Below are positions 24,046 through 37,300 of a DNA stretch of 64,000 nucleotides, piece by piece. Each line of letters starts with the position of its first letter. Positions within the stretch are counted from its first letter, which is position 1. Source of the DNA: Struthio camelus (lineage: Eukaryota > Chordata > Aves > Struthioniformes > Struthionidae); assembly GCF_040807025.1 (NCBI RefSeq), contig NC_090942.1, forward strand, positions 130,081,247-130,145,246. Direction: 5' to 3'. The notes under the pieces are model-generated. The model saw only the letters and a list, made by a program, of their open reading frames with translations. It searched no databases and was not told the DNA's origin. The position numbers were made by a program, and so were the translations under genes.

Positions 24046-27000
24046 TGATGACTGATAACTCTTTTAAAGCCTGATGTTTACCTGGCTCCTTAAATGTCTT
24101 AGAAATGCCTTGAATTTGTGAACTACTCCTCACTTTACCCCACATAGAGCAGTTTTAAAGAATGCTCTCTGTTCTACTAATGGAGAAATTGTTTTAGGCT
24201 CAGACTTCCCAAGGCCATGCTCTGTGTGAGTAGCAGATCTGAGATGTCTCTGCAGCAATCTAGATCTCTTAGTGTGATGGAGGCTACAGTTTCAGGCACC
24301 CTCCACCGACCAGCTAAAATGCATGGTTGTAACACCTTGATGTGTAATGCGCGAGGGTCGTGTCAGTTTATGTGATCTGATAAAGGGCACCACACACCTT
24401 GTGGTTGATAATATTCTTTAAAAAATAAATTAAAGGAAGGCCTCTAACTGTAGTGGGTTATTATTACTGCTTTTGTTCGTTGCCATTTTAAAATCAGTAA
24501 TGTATCCTGTTTCTTTAAGTCTTGTTTATTTAATAAAGAAATCTTGCACCAGTAAGTTAAAAGTTTCCTTATGTTAGAGGTAATATAAGTGGTTTAAATA
24601 TTTGATGAGATTTTATATTTAGAATCAAGTAGAGAGCAACCTTGCCTCTATTATTGATTTATGGCCAAAGATGACCACATAAGATTTAAGGTAACAAGCA
24701 AGAGAGGGTGAAGTCTATCCAACTGTATTGCTTTATGTGTTTTTACTTGTTCTAGCTCAATAATATAAAGGCCATCATTTTGATGGAAAGTACTCTCTAA
24801 ACTATTTTAAATGAATTGTTTTTCACAAGGTGCAATGGAATGAGTTTTGAAATTGCAAAAGATTGCCAGTTTGCTTGAAGAGCACTGATAATTGTGGGAA
24901 ATAATTGCATTACTGTTACAACATGAAGTATGCTTCTTCCTTCTTCAGATTACTAAAATGAAGTAGTATATGTGGAAGAGGTCAGAAAAGGTGAGCTTTT
25001 CTTGAAAAACTTGTATAACACCACTCCCACACTTCTCTCCTAATGACATCAGTCTAAGATTTCCAGGTTTTTATGATGCTCTTAGCGTTGTGGGTGTGTG
25101 TAACTTCTTTTTCTTGAATGAATGAATGTCCAATAATTAAAATGACATAGTAAAAAGCTAGTCTCAGAAGAATGCCATGTATCCAATGGAAGAAATGCCT
25201 GAGCTCATGTTGTACTATTCAGTGAATGAATTATAGATTACGTGATTTTCTGTAATGCTGTGCCTGTCTTGAAGTCATGTGTTGGCAAAAGTGATGTGCA
25301 GTGCATATTACCTTTGAATAATAAAATAAGGACCTATATAATGGGAACACTTAACCCTTTATTTGAAGATGTACTTCATCCAAATAATATTACTGTGTGA
25401 TTTTAGAAATTCAGGAAGATCGAAACTCGGAAAGAGAGCAGCTGTTCTAAACCCCCCCGCAAAGTGTATAATTTTATATAAATAAGAAATATAAGCTTTG
25501 CTCTTCAGGAGAGATGTATGTCAGTGAGCAGATAAGCAAGCACCTGCTATGTTTTATATTGCTCATACATCTGTAAAACCCTGGGCACTAGACCATCTTG
25601 TTCACTTGCAAAATCTATCTTCTTTGCACAGCATCAGAAGTAGTTGCTGTATTTTTGTTACTGTTATTGTTCAGCAGTCTGATGTCCTACAGAGACTAAG
25701 GATGAAACTTATTGTGGTGCTTAAGTATCCCAAAAGACTGAGTCCAGTGGTCTCAGGGCCATACTTAGTCTGCCTAATATGGCACCTGAGAAAGAAGTAG
25801 ACCAGACAAAATAATGTAGACCATATCTTATGTAAGACTGTAATAGAGAGGCTAAAATTGAGACCACGTCATCTCTATATGCTGTAGAATCTCGTGGCAA
25901 CCAAACTGTGCCCTACGTGCTTAGAGGCATCCTGAGGTGGGAGATGTCTGTGGTGTTTTTGTCACTAAACAGTGAAGAGGTGTCTGGACTCCTACCATAG
26001 TTCTGCAACAAGTCCACATGGTTAGCGATATTCAGTTTAAAACACTTCCTGCAGTGTTTTCTGTATTGTACAATGGCACCCTAATTTGTCCACTCACCAA
26101 GCAAGTATGTTTTTAGTCTTTCCCACGTTGAGAAGGTTAGATCCTGTAGTATCTGTTTCCCAGGAGTGTCTGATCTAACCAGCCGCATCTAACCTGGAAC
26201 AGCCAGTCCTCTCATTCCCTCTGATTGAAGTTACCTTTCTATGGAGAAAAGTGAAGCCAGAGGCATGCAACTCTGCACCTGACTGCTGAGAACTTTTCCC
26301 TCAAAGCTGGGAGAGCCTTGAACATGGGCTGCATTCTGGGGGAATGCTTAGGCATTTTTGTGTATCATTGGAAAAAGTACATAGCATCAGAAACACAGAC
26401 CAGTTAGGTTAGCTTCTCTTCAAAGCAAGCCACGGATTCAGGTTGCCTCTTGCCTATTTGTTCATAGATATTATAGATCTTTTCCCAGTCTGGGTTTAGC
26501 AGATAGAGGAAGAGAGTGGTTTCAGTCTAACCCAGTGTTAAGATGTCCTTTTGGGGAATAGGAGTGAAAGTTCAGATTTGGAGCTGGAGCTGATTAGCAA
26601 ATATTTTGCGGTGTCTGAGAAGTCCTCTGACCTCTAGCAACGAAGGAGGTGCCTGTCTTTCCTCTGTCATTGGCCAGCTACCATCATCAACAAGTCATTA
26701 GCATTCTGCATCTCAGCCAGAGACAGGCATCCCCACTTTTGACCCAGTTAGCTGTTTTTTGGACACATTCCTGGGACTATTTTTTGTCTGACAGACTCTA
26801 AATGACTCTCCGCTCAGCCTTGGGAGCACTAAATCATCCTACAAGTTTCATGTCCAGTAAACTGAAAGTGACCGAAGCCATATGTGGAACCTCTGAATTA
26901 TCCTTAGGAGGCACTTAAGGATTTTGGCCCCCACCTTCAAATGCCCAAATTTCTGTTTGGATGTTGTCAAAATCCTGATGAACTGGACCTATTTGAATAG

Positions 27001-27109
27001 TTCACTGTAAGTCCTGCCTGTGTTGTGCAAAACTCCTGTTCCTGAGAGCTTTATGCTGCTGTGTGTAGATGAAGACCAAGTTCTAAAATAACAGCACAGT
27101 ACGTTTTTC

Positions 27110-27142
27110 TTTGTTTTTTTTTTTTCAAAAAAAAAAAAGAAA
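27110..27142. repeat. T-run/A-run inverted repeat
   Basis: A T-rich arm (tttctttg, then about 13 T) is followed at once by an A-rich arm (about 12 A, then gaaaa), giving a near-perfect palindrome able to form a hairpin. A separate run of about 26 A lies at 27421-27446. Confidence 0.8.
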
Positions 27143-30100
27143 ATTGCTGTATCTCTTCAGTCAATGAACAGCTTCCTTTTACATACCCATGACCTCCCAT
27201 AGTTAAAGTGTGTGTTCAGGTTAATGTCACAAGCAGATGAGTGCCTTGATAGAATGTTTGTGTTCTGTCTTAATGAAAATCATGCATTCAGCCACAGCTG
27301 GCTGGTTTCCATAGCAAAAATTGCTCTGGGTAACACTTTCTAAGTGCCTGAGTGACTTGAGGATCCACACTCACCAATAGCTTTGATACTTTAGAAAAAT
27401 CTTATTCTGAATTCATAAAGTTAAAAAAAAAAAAAAAAAAAAAAAAGCAAAAGCCAGAATGTGTCTATGCAGCAACTGGCATTAATAAGCATACTACCCA
27501 AACTGACAATGAGCAGAAAATGTATTTATTGAGATTTTGTACAAGACTCCCCTGTGGAGAGTTGTGGCTAGAGCAACTTTATGGAGTTTTGGTATGGATC
27601 CTGCCAGAAAGCATTCTCTAAAGTCTGTACTTGCGGTGCTGGCTAGACAAGAGTGCAGAAGTATAGACTACATATCTTATGAGCATTGGGCTTCCCAGCC
27701 AATTTGTGTTTCACCCTCCTTACAGTCAAATAACTTTTTTTTAGAACCTGTATGGGAAGAGCAGAATTCACATAAGCAGCTCCATGAAAAAAGTTATTTT
27801 GGCTCAGGTGAGGTTCCAAAGAATTTACTTCTTTGTGTAATAATATTTAAGAACCCAATGGTGACTGTATTACTTGCATTGCCTCCATATTTCTGCTGAA
27901 TTAAGTGGAGTTTGACCTTCCATAGAAGTCTGAGCATCTGATAATGCTGAAGAAAGAGGAAATCTTACTGGTCATGTGACAAACGTATGTTCAGAAAGTA
28001 GAGTCTACCTTTGTATTTTTATAAAATTGTTATGCTTTTTAAAACTTGTTGGCTATTTGATAGCTAAGTTGATGGCTGTTTATGACCTTAGAAGTAGTTT
28101 TGAATATGAAGCAATTAGGAATATTTCCAGCTACCTTATTTATTTTAGTTGATTGTTGTGACATTCAGTGGGTTATATTTAATTTTTTATGTGTGGATGC
28201 CTCAACTCTCAATGCTTTACTTGATACGTTCTTTCAAATTCATTATTCTTGCATTTAAATACTATATTATAATTGCTAAGAATATTTATTGGCTGAGAGC
28301 AGGTATGTGCTAGGTGGAAGGTTTTAAATGAATCAGAAAAACTTGCCTTGGAGAGTGCAGAGGTTTTTTTTTATTTTGTTTTGTTTCCTCAACAAAGTTT
28401 GGGAGGGAGGTTGTTTATTTGTTTTTCTAGTACTAGAAGGCCTTTCATTACCGTAGTCATGTAACAAACTCATGAATTTTTCTTACTTTAGCCTCCATGG
28501 GAAGAGGACTTGGTGGAGAAAGTATTATACAAAAGAAAGGAATACTTGGCTGTTTCGTAAGAGATTAACTCAGTTTACTTGCAGTGTTTGAAAAAGCCAT
28601 CATACATAAATATTTCACATATTCCACAATAAATCTATATTTCTTGTAAAGAGAATATTTACTTTTTTGGGAATTTGCCAAAAACATGAAAATTCTGACA
28701 ATGCCAACTATTTGCATGGCACTTTTGTATGTTAACCGATGACCTATTTATTAAAAGTAGCATTTCTCTCAGAACTTTGAGATGTTTTATCCTTTTTTAA
28801 TGACTTTTCCTGATTTTATCCTGGTAGAGTTTTGCCCAAGAAATAGAACAGCTAGAGCTCTTCTTAATTAAAAATGAATATATAGCATAAAGCCTCAAGT
28901 CATTTCATTTTGGGGGAAGGCACACATTTCAGTGTCCCATCAACACTGCGTTTCTATATCACTAAGAAATGAGCAGAATTTCCAAAGAGCAGTACAACCA
29001 GGGTGTCCTTAGAAAAAGGTACCAAGTTACATATGTATACATACATATGCATTAACTGAAAGTAAACATTTTTCTCATTGTTTTATGTTTGTTTGTTTTT
29101 TTAAGTGAGGATGGTTACTTTCATGAATTTTAAACCATTTGCTTGGTGTTTTGAAAATATGTTTTAAGGACCTGGGTTCAAATTACTTTAGTTAATTACT
29201 GAGTTACTTAACAATCATTAAAAAATGTATTCCAGTTGTTCAGATGGGACATAAGTGCCATCATCAATGTAATTCTGAACATATGAAAATCATTAAAAAC
29301 TGAAAAAAAAGAGGCGAGTTTGCTATTTACACTTGTTATTATCCCTACAGTTCTAAAAAACAAAGCCAACATAATTTTGGTGTGACTGTGAGATGACAAC
29401 GTTTTTTAACATCTAGAAGTTTATTAAGATCTGTGGGGTGCAATTTCGTTATAGTCGTTAAACGTGTAATATAAACAAATTGTAGTGATGTACAGTGGAA
29501 AACAGTGATATGCATTGTTAAAGCATCCAAAAAAAATGTTTTGAACCCAGGAAACTATTAATGGTCTATAGGGTCCTGTTTTGCTCATGTTCATGCGTGT
29601 TTTTATCTCTATCAGTCTCATTGAACTGCCAGGTTTCCTGTGCTGAATATAGCAACTCATTTGCAAGATTGCTGCAAGCCTAGAAAAGGTGCAAGCGTAT
29701 TTTGGATACCTCTGAAGCAGGCTTATGAAGTTTGTTCTGTGTACTCGTAACACTATGTAACAGCCTTTATATAGGCAGTAATTGTTGTTCCCACTTTGCT
29801 GCTGAAAGTTATAAATCACTCCTGGGTAGTCCAAGGAAACTGCAGGTTTTTACTACAGGAAAGTGTATTTGCTACATGTGTTTATATTGTTGTAGCTATC
29901 TAACCTACAGAATGTTCTTCCTTCAGAAGCAGCGATTCAATTTGCTTTGGCTCTTTCTTTTCTCTTATATATAACATGTCCAGTGCTCTGGATTGTTCTT
30001 AAAATAAATGTAGTTCTTAATAAATAGAAGGCCCATGCAGGAGGTTTTGCTTACTTAATCCAACGTAAGCTTTATTTTGTCATCAGCTCTGATGGCTTTC

Positions 30101-32494
30101 AGAAATAAAAGTTGATTTTCCCCCCCCCTCCCCCCCCAATCTTATCCTTTAAACAGAATACCTCTTTGTTTTAACAGGCAGCTCAACATACAGGCTGGTG
30201 GTATTGTATGCTGCTTTAAATGGAGGCTAGAACCAAAATACAGAGGCAATTGCAGGCATTTCAGCTCCAAATGCAGTGTTAAATATCTGGTTGTCAACTA
30301 CTAGAGAGGAATGTTAAGGACCTCAGTTTTGTCTCACTGTCAACATCCTTGAGCAGATTCTCTTATTCTAGAAATTAATTCTGTTAGTAATTACTAAGTC
30401 CCTCTTTAGTTGGGAGCGTAGGTGTCTTCCAACACTGATCTGTCCTTTTACCTCCCACATCAGTACTGTAACAAGGTTGTATGATTCTTTTAACCCCTTT
30501 CCAAAAACCTATAGATAGGTCTGTCTGGTAGCTAAACTCTTTTATAACTCCACACTTGTATAATCTTTGCCATAGTTACTGCTTTGAGTTGACTATCTTG
30601 CCACGTGGTTTTGGAAAGCAATAGCATAGAATAGCTTGTTTTCATTTACTTGATACTGCAGTGTTGCACATGTTTGCTTTCCGTTAGACATTGGCTTCTG
30701 ATCAATCTGAAGATAACATTTAATACTTTATTATTTGTAATGGCTTTCAAAAATCTCAATTTCTGAGTTTTCCCATCTGGCATTTTGATGTATTTTATCA
30801 CTTTTGTATGGCTTTTAACTTTAGGGTGAGATGGATTTACATGTCTAGTTTTTGTATCGGTGTAGTTTTCAAGTGCGAAGATTCCTTTTATGTTGTTCCA
30901 AAATGGTAGGATGCCTGTTCATTTCACTTATATATTTCTGTATTTTATACCTGTAATGCACTATGATGTTGAAAGAATACTTTCTAAATCGTCAGTGTGC
31001 TAACCAGTTAGTGTTGTTTGAAGTGTCATATCAACGTTAAACAACCACTCCTCATAAAATTCTGAACCATAAATGTAACTAATAGTAAAACAGAGGGCGA
31101 CACAGCAACTGGCTTCTATTTAATTGCATGCTGAGGGTAGCAGAAAGAAGGATTGTTCCCAGCCTTGCTTTTGGTCCAATAAGAAAACAAGGAGTAAAAG
31201 AAGTTGAATGATTGAGTACTTCTTAGTAATTAAATAATTGCTTAAAATAACATAGCTAAATTTCTAAAAAGAATGAAAAGAAATGTGTGCTTGCACAAAT
31301 ATGCCTTCAAAATAAAGTTTTCTTTTAGAAATGTTTTCACAGCTCTTTTATTCGCAATTTTTATTTTCATCTCTTTCATCCCTTTTCCTGTGATTTCTGA
31401 AGGCTTTTTGGTGATGCTAGCTGCAGCCTTCTCACTCCCAAACCCCACAGCTGCGCTGTAGGTATCTCGATCAGATTCGGTCACTGTTGAAACTGGATGT
31501 AGTTTTTTAAAACACTGAATTTTGCTCTCTTTCAAAAAAAAAAAAAGCTGATTTTTATTTTTATTATTCTTGTTCTTATTTTAGTGACGTTAAGATCTCT
31601 AAATTTAAATTTTGAAAATAATTAATCCTGTTATTTTCTTTGAACTGTGTCACGCATTTTGCCATATCATTCTGAATAACGTATGAGTGCTAGTATGCTC
31701 AAAGTATTGAGATGAACATTAGATCCATGGCTCCTTTTCAAGCTGATTTTAGATATTCTTCTTTGAATTGTTAAATAAGTGATCTGATTCTTTTCTTCCT
31801 TGCTGCCTATTATTGCATAGAGGCAAGGCCTAAAATTTACTTTTGTGAAGAGGGTCAGCACAACGCCATTGACTTTCTGCCTTTAAGGTAGAACTCAAAT
31901 GTTATATAGACCCATCATGGCCAGCTGTTGCAAACGGAGTTTGTTGTATTTGATTTAAGACTGTGAGGATGTTGTTTGTAACTGCATCTGTTATGCATAA
32001 AAAATAATTAGAAAATGTGCTGGGCCCAAACCAGAAATTGCCCTTGGGGGAAGAAAAGAAAAACTGCTTCTTAGGATAACTGATATTTTAAAATGGACTT
32101 TGGATTTGACTCAGTCTGCCCCTAGCAGTCATAACTGACCTTATGAGGGCTTAACATCTACCTTTTTTTTTAGTGTTGAAAATGCTTTTTTTCTTTGAGT
32201 AACTCCTTCATTTACCTTTGTTTCATTGTTTGTATTGTATGGCCTTGGTACCTCCCAAATAATGTGTATATATGATCAGCCTCCATGCGTTTCCCTTTGT
32301 AAGCCACCCCAGCGAGGTCTAGCAGAAGGTTGAGTTTGACTCTGTACTGGGGGAAAGTTATGAGTGACTTGGGGTTACCTACCACACGCTAGCTAATCCC
32401 GACCCAACCTCAGTTTCCCATTCTAAATTGGACAAAACCAAAGCAGTAAATTATTCAGTCTTATTTGAGTAAAAATCCCAATGAGGCCAACTAA

Positions 32495-32890
<396 letters not shown>

Positions 32891-33797
32891 TGAGAGCAGC
32901 TTCACTTCTGTGAAGAAGGATGTGCCTTGTTAATTCAAAGATGTTCGGTTTAACTGTGTTAACTTCTAGGAGGCATTTGCAGGGTATCAATTTTGCAGTG
33001 TGTTAATCATTTTGGCAACCGCACTATTAACAGTTCCTAAATATAATGCTAACAAATAATTGTTTACTGTTTTGTGAAGTATATACAGTAGGGGAGACCA
33101 CAGAAGATAAATCTGAAAGTACCATTTTTAGAATCTGTGACTTTGTGCTGCTTGGTGTCCTCATTTTTATTCTTCATGCAAAGCTCTTTCTGATACTTGA
33201 ATATCTTTTCCTCTTAAAATTTTAAAACAGGAAAATTAATGCTTAAATGTGAACCCTTAAAGCCCTAAATGTGAAAATAAATAGGATTATGTTGCAAGGT
33301 GTTTATATATGTCCCTGTGCCACTGGAGGAATTAATTTCATTGTGTCAGCTTACTTCTTAGTTATTAATTTAACAGCTGTCACACTGTAGTCCCTGTTTG
33401 GTTTTAAAAGCATCAAAATGGAACAGTTTATATAGACGATCACAGAATCTGCAGGGAGCTCCATGAATCTGAAACATCCAGAAGACTGGCCTTGTGAGGT
33501 ATAATTACAATATCAAATCATCTCCTTTTGTACATTCTGGTGTTTTGGGGCTTAGTCAGCACAGGATGTTTCTGTTTCTCCTGAGATTCACCGAGTATGC
33601 TTTGCCTTCATCCTGTCAATCATATCTTCATTGGAGCTAGCAGCTTAAGCCGCTTCTGATAGCCCATAATGAAGAGTGTGACAGAATCTAGTCTTCAGGT
33701 TGTATTAAAAAAGCCACTCACAAGGAAAAGAAAAGAATAAGAATTCAGAATTTGAAGGGTATTTGAAAATGAAGCAAAGCTCTGGGAAAGGCTCCTG

Positions 33798-33811
33798 CTG
33801 CCCCCTGCTGT
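33798..33811 (-). promoter_or_regulatory. Near-consensus CTCF binding motif
   Basis: Read on the minus strand the 14 bases are ACAGCAGGGGGCAG, which match the CTCF core CCASYAGRKGGCRS at 13 of 14 positions (only the first base differs). Known: CTCF binds this core and can organise chromatin loops. Occupancy cannot be judged from sequence. Confidence 0.5.
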
Positions 33812-35164
33812 TTATATTACTTTGATTGAGCAGCAGTGTTCTAAGATCCACTTTTTATTTGCTCAAAAAATATTAGTAGATCCTATTTCATTTGGCTTTA
33901 GAAAAGGAATACAATCTAAGATAAGATTTCTTGAACAGAAATGGATCTTTTTGTTCTAGGTATCACATTGCTGAGTTGAGTTGAATAAGTAAAAGTAGTA
34001 GAGACATTTTAAAGTTTAATATTAATTCTAAGATTGTAAAGCATGTCAGGCAGCTAACTTTGAAGAAAATGGGGTTATTGAATTTCTGTACTGGTTTCTT
34101 ACTTGGCTTTAGACTCAATTTCTCATAACATTGTGTAGTAGTTTATTGACTGTGTAGGCACACACTGCCTTATCTTGTCATATTCCTTGATTAGCAAAAC
34201 CATAGTTACATTTATATTTAAAAAAAAAAAAAAACCCTCAATTTCCCAGATCCTACTGGTGGCTTCTTAGAAAGAATGGGCTTAATCTATTCTACTGGGT
34301 ATAAAACTAATTCAAGTAATTATTGCAAAAATTTGGGGGGGGTGTCAATGCTTACCTGCATCAAAAAGATAAATATGCCAGTGCTGTAGCTCACAGGTGG
34401 TATTTGCTTCTTTCCTTTGCCTGTGTGCATTTTTAATAGCCATGACCTGAAACATGTTAGAGGGGGAGAGATGCTGAAGCTAAAATGACCTGCCGCGTTG
34501 TTTATCGTTATCTGGCAAGTCTGAGGAGAATCCTTTTGGGATTTGATGCTGACGTTGTCAGTGTCACTTCCTACAGATTGTATCTCTGATTTCGGCTATT
34601 GTTAGATGTGAATATGAACTGGCATGTCTCAAAAGAATTATGGAAAGAATGCCCTACTGAAGAGGGGAATGTCAAGGTTGCAGGGCAGTAGTGTTTGTGC
34701 CTTATACAATGGTCTATAAATTCAAATGTTCACCTATGAATTTCACAGAAGATCTTTTGAAGTTAGAGAATACCTGTCCCTTTAATCTATGACATCACAA
34801 AATATTTTGTATAATTCTATTTAGGAATGCATCCCTCTGCCTGCTTCTGGTAGAGGGACACAGGGTGGATTGCCCAGAGACATTAATGGTCTGCGTGGGT
34901 GTAAGGTAGCAAAGATCGCTGTGTGGGAGAAAGAACAAAACGGAAAAGCGGCCTCCAGGCACTTCAGAGTCTGAACATTTGGCTCCAGGCATTTTTATTC
35001 TTCTAGTTTTTCCTCCTCTCTCTGCACTTCAGGTTTCAGTTAGGAAATCTGTGTGTAGGTGAAGAGGAAGAAGGAAGAATGGTTAGGTCTGGGAGAGATG
35101 AGAAAGCGAAGGGACAAAAAGTAGTTGAGCCCAGATACTGAGAATAAGCCAGCAACTGATTGAC

Positions 35165-35429
35165 AGGTGTGAATGTGTTTAAGTACATACTATCAACTCT
35201 GTGTAACAGGATTATTTCCTGAGTTCTGTGCTATTAAATATTTTCGTAATGACATGGTAGAATAAAAAGTACACTTGCTAAATTTGCAGTTACAATGAAG
35301 CTAGGAAGAATTGCAAGGTACTTTCAGGGACAGAATCCAATTTTAAGAAATTGGAGGAATGGCCTGAGAAAACAGGATATAGTTCAATAGGAAGTAGTCA
35401 GGGAGGCAAGAAGAATTATAGCATCAAAG
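35165..35429 (+). mobile_element. Older CR1/L3-like LINE, 5' portion of a split copy
   Basis: The text gctattaaatattttcgtaa, then gctaaatttgcagt, tggaggaatggcctgag and atagttcaatagg follow the order of the end of a CR1-type reverse-transcriptase frame (...LFNIFVND...AKFAD...LEEW...) in plus orientation. The frame is degenerate. The sequence stops abruptly where the opposite-strand CR1 begins and appears to resume after it at about 36716. Confidence 0.75.
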
Positions 35430-36715
35430 AGATTCTGTTTGGCGGGGTACTCTCCTAGTCATCTAGTCCATCTCCTTCCTCAAAGAGGACTATCTCTAAT
35501 AGGTCAAGTTAGCTGCAGCTTTATCTAGAGGAGCCTTGAAAAAGTCCAAGGATGAAGAATCTGAGCATGCTGTCCTAATGCTATGCTGCCCTCCTGATGA
35601 GTATTTTTTTCCCCCAATGTCCTTCCTGAATTTCTCAAATTGATATGTGGCCATTGCCCAAAATTATCTTAGGTTGTCTGGCACTACCAAGAAGAGCTGG
35701 ATTCTATCACCTTTGCAGCTATGCTTTCCGGTAGCTGTAGGCTGTTCTGAAATTGCCTCTCAGCCTCATCTTCACAAAACTAAATAAACACAGCTCCCTC
35801 ATCCTGTTCTTATGGATCATGTGCTGTAGGCTTCTGATCATCTTGGCAGCTCTTGGACCTTTGCGCTTGATAAATCCAGCTTGTCCTTGGAGATGGACTC
35901 CAAGAGGATGTACTTTGTAATCTGTCCAGGGATTGAGGTGAGGATGACCAACCTGTAGTTGCTGTGGATTTTTTCACTTCTAGCCTTTTTAAAGACAGGC
36001 ACATTAGCTGCCTTCAGTCAGCAGGGATATCTCCTGATCACTATAATTTTCACAGGTGTCACATTAATTATAATTTTCACTCAGTCACATTGGCCAGCTC
36101 TTTCATCACCCTTATGTGAATCCTGTCCGTCCCATGGATATGAATATGAGTCTAAGTCATTCCTACCTCAGTTCCCATACTGCTGGCTGCCCTTCTCCTT
36201 CCCAAACCATGTCACTCAGAGGTCTTGGAGAAAGCTTCATGTTGCATCATCTGTACTAGTCTGGCTTCCCCATCCATCAGTGGACCCATATGTTTCCTGA
36301 ACTTGCTTTTGCAACTAGTGTATGTGTAGGTTTTTTTTTTTTTTTTAAATACTCTTTATTACCCTTTTTGCTGTTTGCTAGCCTTAGCTCCAGCTGGGAT
36401 TCAGCCTTCCTGATTTTGTGTCTAAGTATCAAAGCAGTGATTTTATACTCCCTTTTTGTTGTCTATCCTTGTTTCTCCCTCTTGTATGCTCCTGTTTTGG
36501 CATGTTAGGTCACTGGGAAACCCCCTGCTTGGCCAGCTGGGCTTCATGCTGAAATTTCTGGTCTTTCTGCATGTGGTCTGTGTTTCTGCAGGTGGTTTGT
36601 TTCTGAGCTATCAATATTTTAAAAATGAGCCTGGACACCCTTCCTCTTCGTGCTGCTTCCCAGTTAATTGCATAGTTTTTATTAAGTACAAACAACTGCC
36701 TAGATAGTAGTTCTG
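35430..36715 (-). mobile_element. CR1 LINE, inserted in reverse inside the older copy, internally deleted
   Basis: In minus orientation the left part (35430 to about 35865) is the CR1 3' region: tagtcatctagtccatctcc, then gagccttgaaaaagtccaag, gcactaccaagaagag and catgtgctgtaggcttctg. At about 35870 it jumps to a region that normally lies well upstream in the element (agggattgaggtgaggatga, then ttcacttctagcctttttaa, cagctctttcatcaccctta and gtcccatgg), so a block of the element is missing. It continues through cagtggacccatatg and ccagctgggattcagccttc to about 36715. No intact frame remains. Confidence 0.85.
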
Positions 36716-37300
36716 AGGAAAACAGTATGAAAATGAGTCAGCTGGAATTTGTGCATGAATCAACATTGTGGTGAAGTAATCCTCCTCAGCTCAGTATTGG
36801 TAGGCATTGACTGGCAGGCATAATACTGTATCTAAATATGAGCACTGGACTTGAAGATGGATGTGGACCAAGTGGAGAGACACCACCAGAGAGCATCAAG
36901 AGTGTTCAGAAAAGTGTAATCTAAGTAGAAAGTTTGTGGAAAGAGAAGACAGACAAGACACATGCCAACAGTCTTCAATTACATGTGCTACAGAGAAGAA
37001 AATAACTAGTTACTTTTTTAGAAATAGACTCTTAAGATTTAGCGTAGTGTTTTTTAAAGAATCTCTTTTTCTATATTTTATGTTTTCTAAAATTAAATGT
37101 GGAGTTTTTTTGTAAGAATAGAGTAGCAGTTGAATAGACTTTCTGGATAGGTTGCAGCCTTTTGTAGAGGAGATGCTAGAAAGCAGACAAACCTCTATCC
37201 AGAATGATGTAGGTGCAGTTGAATTTATCTTAGGGGAAGGAGTCAGCCATCCAATACCTAGAAGTCCTTTCCAGCCATAGTGTTTCAGAGTGTTGTAGGG
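36716..37300 (+). mobile_element. Older CR1/L3-like LINE, 3' portion of a split copy
   Basis: The plus-strand order gatgtggaccaagtggagag ... gttcagaaaagtgtaatc ... aacagtcttcaattacatg ... ctttctggataggtt ... agtcctttccagcc matches the 3' UTR of the same CR1/L3-type family as 35165-35429. It lies where the continuation of that copy is expected. It is strongly diverged, as expected for the host element of a nested insertion. Confidence 0.7.

Noticed and set aside
35959-36707. Cluster of open frames of 72-113 codons
   Set aside because: They are within the minus-strand CR1 in intron 2, antisense to its decayed frame.
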